Positions 1 to 6,040 of a stretch of 18,628 nt of DNA are shown in pieces. The translations under genes were made by a program, and so were the position numbers. The first letter of the stretch is position 1. Each line of letters starts with the position of its first letter. This DNA comes from an uncultured Collinsella sp. (GTDB lineage: Bacteria; Actinomycetota; Coriobacteriia; Coriobacteriales; Coriobacteriaceae). The DNA lies in contig CABSNF010000043.1 of assembly GCA_902478995.1 (NCBI GenBank), positions 1 through 18,628 of the forward strand, written 5' to 3'. Below the pieces are notes generated by a model. The model worked only from the letters and a program-made list of their open reading frames with translations, searched no databases and was not told the DNA's origin.

Positions 1-944
1 ACATCGGCAGCAGGTGCCGCGATAAGCAGGCCACCAGACGTCTGCGGGTCGTACAGCGCGTCGAGCATGCCCGGCTCAAGGTCCTCGTCGGCAGCCACGC
101 GCGGGCCAAAGAAGTCCTGGTTGCGGTAGGAGCCCGCGGGGATAATGCCCATACGCGCCATGTCGAGCACCTGGTCAAAGAGTGGCACCGCCCCCGACGC
201 AAGCTCAACTTGCACGCCCGAGCCCTCGGCCATCTCGCACGCGTGCCCGATCAGGCCAAAGCCCGTAATGTCGGTGCAGCCGTGAAGCTCAAGTCCCTCG
301 GCCAGACGAATCGGGGCCTCGTTGAGGGCGCGCATCGAGTCAAACATGGCTGCGGCCTCGTCCTGCTCGATGAGCTCGCCCTTAATGGCCGTGGTGATGA
401 TGCCCGAGCCAACTGCCTTGGTCAGCAGTAACGCATCGCCCACGCGCGCGCCGCTGTTGGCGAGCATGCGGTCGAGCGCGACAAACCCGCTCACGGACAG
501 GCCGTACTTGGGCTCGTCGTCGTTGATGGTGTGACCGCCCGCGATGGAGCAACCCGCCTCGACGCACTTGTCGGCGCCGCCCGCCAGAATCTGACCGGCA
601 ACCTCAACGCCCAGACAGCTCGGGATGCACAGCAAGTTCATGGCATGGCTCGGCCGCCCGCCCATGGCGTAGATGTCCGACAGCGAGTTGGCCGCGGCGA
701 TCTGACCAAACAGGAACGGGTCGTCGACCATCGGCGGAAAGAAGTCGATGGACTGCACGAGCCCCAGGTTCTCCCCTACGCGGAAAACGCTCGCATCGTC
801 GGAGGTATCGAACCCCACAAGCAGGTTGTCGTTATGGACATTAGGTAAGTCGCCCAGGACCTGGGCGAGGGCTCCGGGAGCCAACTTAGCGGCTCAACCG
901 CTCGCAGCCGTCATAGACGTGAGCTTAATCTGATCGTCGGCCAT
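1..944 (-). CDS. selD: Selenide, water dikinase (SelD), selenocysteine-containing, 3'-truncated by window edge
   Basis: SelD makes selenophosphate from selenide and ATP, the selenium donor for selenocysteine and selenouridine. The frame is open from ATG at 944 to base 1 (314 codons of about 345) except for one in-frame TGA at 894-896, codon 17. I checked every codon. The context is ASG-U-AAKL, which aligns with the catalytic Cys17 region of E. coli SelD (GAGCGCK), so the TGA is almost certainly selenocysteine. The second Cys of that motif (E. coli Cys19) is Ala here. Downstream the frame holds AGGHTINDDEPKYG, ITGFGLIGHA and DPQTSGGLL, all typical of SelD. A strong Shine-Dalgarno (GGAGGT) lies 5 nt before ATG. 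The gene follows the dehydratase activator after 70 nt and may also have its own promoter. Ordinary gene callers would start it after the UGA or miss it. Confidence 0.96.
850..868 (-). promoter_or_regulatory. Candidate bacterial SECIS hairpin in selD
   Basis: Read on the minus strand, this is an 8-bp perfect stem (TCGCCCAG / CTGGGCGA) with apical loop GTC. The loop starts 33 nt after the selD UGA, within the range known for bacterial SECIS elements, and has G as its first loop base, as SelB recognition requires. A second, smaller hairpin (5-bp stem, positions 870-882) lies closer to the UGA and could be an alternative. The fold is inferred by eye, not computed. Confidence 0.55.
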
Positions 945-979
945 CGATACCTCCTCTCATCGGTCAATCATTTTCTCCC

Positions 980-985
980 AGTATA
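980..985 (-). promoter_or_regulatory. Possible -10 box for selD
   Basis: TATACT on the minus strand lies about 36 nt upstream of the selD start, in the 70-nt gap after the activator gene. No convincing -35 box is visible, and a small palindrome (CGCATTCATGCG) lies just upstream. selD may be transcribed from here, by read-through from the upstream operon, or both. Confidence 0.3.
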
Positions 986-1014
986 CGCATGAATGCGAGC
1001 CGACGGCGGATGCA

Positions 1015-1779
1015 TTAATTGAGCGCCTGGGCACGAATCGCCGCGCCGATCGCTCCGGCAAAGCGAGCCTGGGGTGAGGTGGTCACCGGCGACCCCAGTA
1101 GCTCGCCCAACCGCTCCACCACGAAGGCGTTCTCGCACAGGCCACCGGTCAGGTAGTACGGGGCGCCCGCCGCCTGCCCGGCCATAGTGGCCACGCGCGA
1201 GACCACGCTGTCGATCACGCCACGCGCAATGTTCTCGCGCGGCTCACCGCGACCGATCAGGCTGATAACCTCGCTTTCGGCAAACACCGTGCACATGCTG
1301 CTGATCTTGGTGGGCTCGCCGGAACGCGCCAGGTCGGCCATCTGCTGCTGGGAAATGCCCAGGCGGTCGGCCATGATCTCCAAAAAGCGCCCCGTGCCGG
1401 CGGCGCACTTGTCGTTCATGGCAAACTTGGCCACGCGGCCACTTTTAAGCTGAATGACCTTGGTGTCCTGACCGCCCACGTCGATCACCGTGCCGTGATC
1501 GCCAAACAGGCGCACGGCACCGGTGCCGTGGCAGGTGATCTCGGTCACGACCTTGTGCGCATAGGGCACGGCGACACGACCGTAGCCGGTCGCGATCACG
1601 CGCACGTCGTCGGCCGTCACGTCGTAGCCGGCCGCTGCCAGCGCCTCGCGCAGCCGCTCGGAAGCATCGACCGAGGAAAACCCGGTTGGCTGCACGCACG
1701 TCCACGCCACCGAACCCTCCCCATCGACCAGAGCAGCCTTAGCCGCCGTAGACCCGATATCGATCCCGATCCCTATCAT
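1015..1779 (-). CDS. 2-hydroxyacyl-CoA dehydratase activator (BadF/BadG/HgdC family ATPase)
   Basis: This 254-residue protein is an archerase-type ATPase of the ASKHA fold. In the family a homodimer holds one [4Fe-4S] cluster between subunits and uses ATP hydrolysis to push a low-potential electron into a partner dehydratase or double-cubane protein. The sequence shows the phosphate-1 loop GIDIGSTAAK (residues 4-13), DVGGQDTK (100-107), and the two cluster cysteines in NDKCAAGTG (Cys125) and SSMCTVFAESE (Cys163). Length matches HgdC/YjiL at about 255-260 residues. The ATG at 1779 is preceded by GGGAGAG. It lies directly downstream of two dehydratase-like genes on the same strand, which are its likely electron acceptors. 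It fits the activator of a double-cubane reductase at least as well as that of a classical hydroxyacyl-CoA dehydratase. Confidence 0.93.
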   Translation of the reverse strand: MIGIGIDIGSTAAKAALVDGEGSVAWTCVQPTGFSSVDASERLREALAAAGYDVTADDVRVIATGYGRVAVPYAHKVVTEITCHGTGAVRLFGDHGTVIDVGGQDTKVIQLKSGRVAKFAMNDKCAAGTGRFLEIMADRLGISQQQMADLARSGEPTKISSMCTVFAESEVISLIGRGEPRENIARGVIDSVVSRVATMAGQAAGAPYYLTGGLCENAFVVERLGELLGSPVTTSPQARFAGAIGAAIRAQALN

Positions 1780-1831
1780 GGCTCTCTCCCAATCTAAACA
1801 TCAAAGACAGCGGCGCGTTCAGGCGCCTTAG

Positions 1832-1940
1832 CTCTAGGTTTCTCAGGTGCCGAAGATTGCCCCGAAAGAGGAGCGCAGCGTACTTTGGGTACGCAAGCGA
1901 CGGTTTGAGGGGCAAGATCCGGTGCCTGAGGAAGCTAGAG
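1832..1940. repeat. Large imperfect palindrome, copy A
   Basis: The ends, CTCTAG near 1832 and CTAGAG near 1935, are inverted copies, and pairing continues inward through CTCAGG/CCTGAG and TTGCCCC/GGGGCAA. A central 6-bp hairpin, GCGTAC (1878-1883) and GTACGC (1889-1894), is separated from the outer stem by an unpaired, well-conserved section. A homologous copy lies at 3137-3236. The element overlaps the stop codon of the preceding dehydratase-like gene (1935-1937). It has no U-tract, so it is not a standard intrinsic terminator. It could be an mRNA-processing or stability hairpin, an RNA regulator or a REP-like repeat. Confidence 0.75.
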
Positions 1941-3098
1941 GGTTTCGATGAAGGCGGCGATGCGCGTCTCGATCTGGCCCATGTCGCCGTTGCTGTAGCC
2001 GGTCTCGATCTTCATGTACGGAATACCCGCACCCTCGACGGCCTCCTGCATGCGTGCACTCTCCACGTTAAAGGTGTGGCACGCCTGGAGCACGCTCTCC
2101 ACTACACCATCGACGTGATACTTCTCGCACATGGCCAGCGTGTTTTCCATACGGCCGTCGTTGGGCGTCATGACCGAGCAGTTGATATCCAGGTAGCGGT
2201 CGGCGATGGCGCGCAGGATGTCGGGAGCCTCCGGATCGATCATCATGGCCGCCGTGCGCTCGCCCGAGCAGTCGTCCATGCACACGACCACGCCGCCGTT
2301 GGACTCGATGGTGCGACCTATCTTGTTGATCACACCGCCCACCGGGCAACCGGTGATCAGAATGCGCTTGGCATCCGCCGCAACCGGGCGCTCGCCCGCG
2401 TCGTAGGCCTCGCGCAGCTTGGCAACCTTTTGCTCCAGCTGCTGCGTATAGGCCTCGATATCAAAGCTGAACGTGCCGGCAAACATGGTGCTCATCAGGT
2501 CGACGCCGCTCATGGCCGCCGGCTGGTTGGCCTGCAGCGCAAACATCTCGAGCTGGGCCGCACGCAAGCGGTTGCGACGACGGACGGCAGCGCGCAGGTC
2601 ATCGTCGGTAATCGTAATGCCGTAGAAGTTCTCGAGCTCCTCTTTGAGCAGGCGGCACTCCTCGTACCAGCCTTCACGCTCGTAGGCGCGATCGCGACCC
2701 TGCGGCAGGTGCAGAATGTGCGTGCGCTTGAGCTCGTTGAGTAACTCATACATCTTCTTCTTGCCGTCGCAGGTGGTCTCGCCGATGATCATGTCGCTAA
2801 AGTACGTAAACGGGCACTTTTGCGAGTAGGCAAAGCCGTACGTCGACTTGATGAGCGGGCAGAGGTTAGCCGGCAGCACCTTCTCGGCCTCGGGAATCAC
2901 CTCATCGGACGTACCGCACAGCGCCACGCTCGAGGCGCCCGCTGCATCGATAATCTCGAGCGGCGTATAGCTGCACAAAAAGCCGACCAGGCGATTGCCC
3001 GCCTGCTTGTAATCCTTAACGCGAATAAACGCCGCCTTGCGCTGCTCGTTGAACTCCTCAAACGTGGATGGCAACGGCTGCTCCATATTTTCCGACAT
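1935..3098 (-). CDS. 2-hydroxyacyl-CoA dehydratase family protein, probable double-cubane-cluster anaerobic reductase
   Basis: This 387-residue protein belongs to the HgdB/FldC/BcrC superfamily and resembles the YjiM/double-cubane-cluster (DCCP) branch, which reduces small substrates at an [8Fe-9S] cluster with electrons from an ATP-driven activator. Cysteine-bearing motifs in order are GFLCSY (Cys42), VALCGTSDE (Cys61), NLCPLIKS (Cys80), QKCP (Cys95), ETTCDGKKKMYE (Cys110), TGCPVGG (Cys251), CMDDCSGE (Cys273, Cys277), INCSVMTPNDGRM (Cys307) and QACHT (Cys340). The TTCDGKKK motif is characteristic of the branch. I chose ATG 3098 because AAGGAG lies just before it; the frame stays open to 3458, but only through a palindromic repeat. 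It sits between a longer paralogue and the activator gene. Its substrate cannot be read from sequence. Confidence 0.88.
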   Translation of the reverse strand: MSENMEQPLPSTFEEFNEQRKAAFIRVKDYKQAGNRLVGFLCSYTPLEIIDAAGASSVALCGTSDEVIPEAEKVLPANLCPLIKSTYGFAYSQKCPFTYFSDMIIGETTCDGKKKMYELLNELKRTHILHLPQGRDRAYEREGWYEECRLLKEELENFYGITITDDDLRAAVRRRNRLRAAQLEMFALQANQPAAMSGVDLMSTMFAGTFSFDIEAYTQQLEQKVAKLREAYDAGERPVAADAKRILITGCPVGGVINKIGRTIESNGGVVVCMDDCSGERTAAMMIDPEAPDILRAIADRYLDINCSVMTPNDGRMENTLAMCEKYHVDGVVESVLQACHTFNVESARMQEAVEGAGIPYMKIETGYSNGDMGQIETRIAAFIETL

Positions 3099-3136
3099 AT
3101 AACTCCTTAACAAACCTTTTGACCAACCAAGGAAAC

Positions 3137-3236
3137 GGCTTTCCCAGGTGCCCGAGGTTGCCGTGAAAGAGAAGCGCCGCGTACTTTGGTACGCAAACGA
3201 TGGTTTGAACGGCAAGATCGGGTGCCTGGGGAAGCC
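3137..3236. repeat. Large imperfect palindrome, copy B
   Basis: This is the second copy of the palindrome at 1832-1940. The outer arms pair over about 28 positions from GGCTT at the ends to TTGCCGT/ACGGCAA, with a few mismatches. The apical hairpin is GCGTAC (3179-3184) and GTACGC (3189-3194) around TTTG. Where copy A has TTGCCCC/GGGGCAA, copy B has TTGCCGT/ACGGCAA, so both arms changed and pairing is kept. The copy lies 16 nt beyond the stop of the upstream dehydratase-like gene, a position like that of copy A. Confidence 0.75.
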
Positions 3237-3252
3237 GCCGGGACGGATACCC

Positions 3253-4536
3253 CTAAATGGTTTCCAAGAAAGCTTCAATGCGCGTCTGCAGCTGGCCGGC
3301 GTCCTCACCGGCGTAGTCGGTCGTGATGTGCATAAACGGAATGCCTGCCTCCTCGGCGGCCTTCTCCACGGCAAACGACTCCATCTCGTAGAGCGTGCAG
3401 AACTGCAAGGCCACGTCGACGATGCCGTCGGCATGCAGGTCCTTGGCCATCTGGACAATGTCCTTCATACGCTGATCGTTGGGCGTAAAGACGGCGCAGT
3501 TGATCTTAAAGTAGCGCTCGGCGATGGCGTCGAGCATCTCGTCGACCGTCTCGCCGGACTCATCGACCAGGTCCTTGTAGTAGCGCGAGCCCGTGCAGGA
3601 CTCCTCGCCTACCACAACGCCGCCGGCCTTCTCGATAAGGTTGAACAGCTTCCAGTTGGGCACGGCCATGGGCGTACCGGTGTACAGGATGCGCTTGGTC
3701 CCCTTGGGCGCCACGCCCTCGCCGGCCTCGACACGCTGCTCGCACTCAGCCGCCATATCGTTAATGGCTCCGGTCAGACGCGGCGTGTCATCCATAAAGG
3801 CGGCCTGAACGGTCAGCAGGCTGTCGAGACCGCTGATGGGCGCCGGATCGGCAGCGCGCGTGGCAGCCAGACGCTGCAGGGCGCGACGCTTCTCATTGAC
3901 GGCGTGGATGGCGGCCTTCAGGCGCTCGGGCGTAATCTTGACGCCGCACTCTTCCTCGATCTTGGCGGCAAGCTTTTTAACCTCGGCCTTCCAGGTCACG
4001 AGCGTCGACTCGTCGTGCACGTTAGGGATATCCATGACGTACATGTTCTTTTGCGTGGCAAAGAACTCGTAGGCTTTCTTCTTGCCATCGCAGGTGTTCT
4101 CGCCCACCACCAAGTCGCTCGACTCAATGTAGGGGCAGACCTCGCCCAGCTTAAAGCCGGCAAAGCTCTTGATGAGCGGGCAGGTGTTGCGCGGCAGATG
4201 CCCCTCGACCTTATCGGTCGCCCAGTCGGCACCCGAGCACAGGCCCACGGGGATGCCGTCGCAGGCAAGCACGATCTCCTCGGGCACGTACACACAGAAC
4301 GAACCGACGATCTTGGTGGCCTCGCCGGCCTCCTTCTTGTCGAGCATCTCCTTAATACGGCCGCTGTGGATGTTGGTGGCGACAAAATCCAGGTAGGACG
4401 TGGACTTGGGGCGATTGTTCTGCGTCAGGAACATATCGCCGTACATCTGACCCACGGCGCCCAGCAGCATGTCGTGGTCGGCAAGATTCATGCCGAGGCT
4501 CTCCCACATCGGATGGAAATCAAATTCTTCAGCCAT
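3253..4536 (-). CDS. 2-hydroxyacyl-CoA dehydratase family protein, longer paralogue
   Basis: This 427-residue protein is a paralogue of the next gene downstream, with an extra N-terminal stretch of about 40 residues. Shared cysteine motifs are SFCVYVP (Cys81), VGLCSGADW (Cys100), NTCPLIKS (Cys119), EVCPYIE (Cys134), ENTCDGKKKAYE (Cys149), EESCTGS (Cys314), INCAVFTPNDQRM (Cys347) and QFCTLYE (Cys380). Two cysteines of the paralogue are absent: TGCPVGG is TGTPMAV here, and the CMDDC segment keeps only its second Cys. The two proteins may therefore be unlike subunits of one complex, as in HgdA/HgdB, or two enzymes sharing one activator. The start at 4536 follows GAGAGGGG. It is the first full-length gene of the cluster, behind a leader with a short ORF and a terminator-like element. 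Confidence 0.87.
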   Translation of the reverse strand: MAEEFDFHPMWESLGMNLADHDMLLGAVGQMYGDMFLTQNNRPKSTSYLDFVATNIHSGRIKEMLDKKEAGEATKIVGSFCVYVPEEIVLACDGIPVGLCSGADWATDKVEGHLPRNTCPLIKSFAGFKLGEVCPYIESSDLVVGENTCDGKKKAYEFFATQKNMYVMDIPNVHDESTLVTWKAEVKKLAAKIEEECGVKITPERLKAAIHAVNEKRRALQRLAATRAADPAPISGLDSLLTVQAAFMDDTPRLTGAINDMAAECEQRVEAGEGVAPKGTKRILYTGTPMAVPNWKLFNLIEKAGGVVVGEESCTGSRYYKDLVDESGETVDEMLDAIAERYFKINCAVFTPNDQRMKDIVQMAKDLHADGIVDVALQFCTLYEMESFAVEKAAEEAGIPFMHITTDYAGEDAGQLQTRIEAFLETI

Positions 4537-4556
4537 GACGGTTCCCCTCTCGAACC

Positions 4557-4612
4557 AAAAAACGGATAACGGCGTTATCGATGCACGACGGACGGCGATT
4601 GCCCGGTCGTGC
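4557..4612 (-). promoter_or_regulatory. Possible attenuator upstream of the dehydratase operon
   Basis: On the minus strand a stable hairpin (GCACGAC 4612-4606 with GTCGTGC 4589-4583, plus an inner GC stem) is followed by GATAAC-GCC-GTTATC (4579-4565) and then six T (4562-4557), all 20-75 nt before the dehydratase ATG at 4536. This order looks like an intrinsic terminator placed in a leader. The last stem is only 6 bp and AT-rich, so termination would be weak or conditional. Confidence 0.4.
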
Positions 4613-4696
4613 TCAAACCCGGAATTTTAGGGAACCTGCCTTGCGGACGGTTATTTAGTTGTGCGTCGTCTCTCCCGGAGCCGTGAACATACCTGC

Positions 4697-4765
4697 TCAT
4701 ATGCGACTCCGAGCCATATACAGGGCGCGCGCGGCAACGCGGCGAATGTATGTCGTCTGCGGCAT
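4697..4765 (-). CDS. Short leader ORF, 22 residues
   Basis: ATG at 4765 follows a strong Shine-Dalgarno (GAGGAGGG, 4780-4773) with 7-nt spacing. The peptide is basic: it starts MPQTTYIRR and ends MARSRI, with six Arg in 22 residues. It lies about 160 nt upstream of the first dehydratase-like gene and before a terminator-like element, the position of a leader peptide in transcription attenuation. I recognise no homologue. A run of one amino acid, as in classical amino-acid leaders, is not seen. It may be a chance ORF, but the ribosome-binding site is unusually good. Confidence 0.4.
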   Translation of the reverse strand: MPQTTYIRRVAARALYMARSRI

Positions 4766-4784
4766 GTGCGCACCCTCCTCTACA

Positions 4785-4833
4785 AGTTGAGGTCAACTAT
4801 ATCAACGGTCGTCGACCATGCGAACACCGTTGA
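4785..4833 (-). promoter_or_regulatory. Promoter and operator region of the dehydratase/activator operon
   Basis: On the minus strand a -10-like TATAGT lies at 4801-4796. Three inverted repeats surround it: TCAACGGT/ACCGTTGA (4802-4809 and 4826-4833, perfect 8-bp arms), GGTCG-T-CGACC nested inside (4807-4817), and AGTTGA-GG-TCAACT over the presumed start site (4785-4798). No good -35 box is visible, which fits a promoter needing an activator. The regulator is not in the window. The remainder of the gap (4834-4920) is AT-rich with no gene that I can see. Confidence 0.45.
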
Positions 4834-4920
4834 CATTCGTACGACAACCTCGCGTGCCGTCGTTTAATAAATAATTATCTTGATTGATAAGAGTTTGTCA
4901 TCCTTCATTCGGCGAACGGC

Positions 4921-4955
4921 AAGACAAAGCCGCCGAGGCTTATATCCCCGACGGC
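4921..4955 (-). terminator. Intrinsic terminator of the mod operon
   Basis: Beyond the modC stop, the minus strand has a 10-bp stem (GCCGTCGGGG with CCTCGGCGGC, two G-U pairs) around loop ATATAAG, then TTTGTCTT. Confidence 0.8.
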
Positions 4956-4966
4956 ATTACCCGGCG

Positions 4967-6037
4967 CTATCGACAAACCAAATGGATCCTACTCGCATCG
5001 AAGTGCATGCGCAGGTTCTCGCCTGCTTGCGGCAGCTCGTCAACAGGCACGCACACCTTGTTGACCTTCCACTGCAGACGCGTGGGCGCATCAGCACGCG
5101 GCACGTCCAGCAGCACCAGGCGCTCAAAGCGCGAATCGCTCACGCGGGCCACATGCAGGTCATAGCTGTTGCGACCCCGCTCGGCACGGTTGTCCACATG
5201 GAAGTAGCTCGCACGAATACCGAGGTACGCCACATTATCGGGAACCTCGCGACCCACGTTAAAGGTCATGCCCCAGTCGAGGGCCTCAACTTCTTCGTCG
5301 CCGATCTTGCGCGCCCGGCTTGTGTTCTTGCAGCCCGTCAGGCGCAGCGCCGCCAGCGTCTGCGGACGGCGGACCACGTCCTCGACGGAGCCGATCTCCT
5401 CAACATGCCCGTCGTGCATCACGCAGATGCGCTGGCACAGGCGGCACGCTTCGTCGATGTCGTGGCTCACATAGAGCACGGTGCGGTTGCATACATCGAA
5501 CAGGTCGAGCATGTTCTGTTCGAGAGCGCTCTTAAGATACGCATCGAGCGCGCTCATGGGCTCGTCGAACATAAAGATGCCCGGATGCGCCGCCACCAAG
5601 CGCGCAAGCGCCACACGCTGCTGCTGCCCGCCCGAGAGGCGCGCGGGATAACGGTCGGCAAAATCGGCCAGACCAAAGATGCCCAGGTAGCGCTCTGCAA
5701 GTTTTTTGCGCGCCGCGGCGTCACCCGCATCCTTTACGCCGGCGCACACGTTATCGGCCACCGTCATGTTGGGAAACAGCTGATAGTTTTGGAACAACAG
5801 GGCGCATTTGCGCTCCTGGGGCGACAGGTCGATGCCCGCCGCCGAGTCAAAAAAGGTCACGCCGTTGACGACGATCTTGCCCTCGTCGGGCGTCTCAACA
5901 CCGGCAATGCAGCGCAGTGTACAGCTCTTGCCGCAACCTGAGGCACCGAGCAGCGCCACGCGCTCCTCGCCGGCCTCAAGCTGCATGTCGAGCATAAACC
6001 CGGGGTAATGCTTTTTGATATCCAAAACGAGCGACAT
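4967..6037 (-). CDS. modC: Molybdate ABC transporter ATP-binding protein (ModC)
   Basis: This 356-residue protein is the ATPase of the molybdate importer, acting on the inner face of the membrane with ModB. It shows Walker A GASGCGKS (31-38), Q-loop Gln83, signature LSGGQQQR (134-141), Walker B IFMFDEP (154-160) and the switch His192 in VSHDIDE. The C-terminal third, from RLTGCKNTS onward, corresponds to the regulatory TOBE/Mop region that senses oxyanion in ModC. Three bases separate it from the modB stop, and its ribosome-binding site (GGGAGG) lies inside the end of modB, so translation is probably coupled. Tungstate or sulfate transport is possible from the ATPase alone, but the neighbouring binding protein and moeA/mog genes favour molybdate. 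Confidence 0.92.
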   Translation of the reverse strand: MSLVLDIKKHYPGFMLDMQLEAGEERVALLGASGCGKSCTLRCIAGVETPDEGKIVVNGVTFFDSAAGIDLSPQERKCALLFQNYQLFPNMTVADNVCAGVKDAGDAAARKKLAERYLGIFGLADFADRYPARLSGGQQQRVALARLVAAHPGIFMFDEPMSALDAYLKSALEQNMLDLFDVCNRTVLYVSHDIDEACRLCQRICVMHDGHVEEIGSVEDVVRRPQTLAALRLTGCKNTSRARKIGDEEVEALDWGMTFNVGREVPDNVAYLGIRASYFHVDNRAERGRNSYDLHVARVSDSRFERLVLLDVPRADAPTRLQWKVNKVCVPVDELPQAGENLRMHFDASRIHLVCR

Positions 6038-6040
6038 GGC

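Noticed and set aside
894..896. Reading the selD TGA as a true stop making a pseudogene
   Set aside because: It falls exactly at the catalytic Cys/Sec position, the rest of the frame is intact, and a candidate SECIS hairpin follows.
1857..2744. Long plus-strand open frames opposite the dehydratase genes (also 3148-4569)
   Set aside because: They are antisense to well-supported genes, have composition typical of high-GC shadow frames and show no recognisable motifs.
3099..3458. N-terminal extension of the dehydratase-like gene (open frame to 3458)
   Set aside because: The extension runs through a palindromic repeat and into the upstream gene in another frame, and a strong ribosome-binding site precedes the ATG at 3098.
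4785..4798. MerR/SoxR-type operator (TTGACCTCAACTT)
   Set aside because: The half-site resembles those of MerR regulators, but the second half is not kept and the position relative to the -10 box is wrong.
4873..4890. FNR-like site (TTATCTTGATTGATAA)
   Set aside because: Arms match only over five bases and the pattern is not TTGAT-N4-ATCAA; it lies about 90 nt from the nearest promoter candidate.
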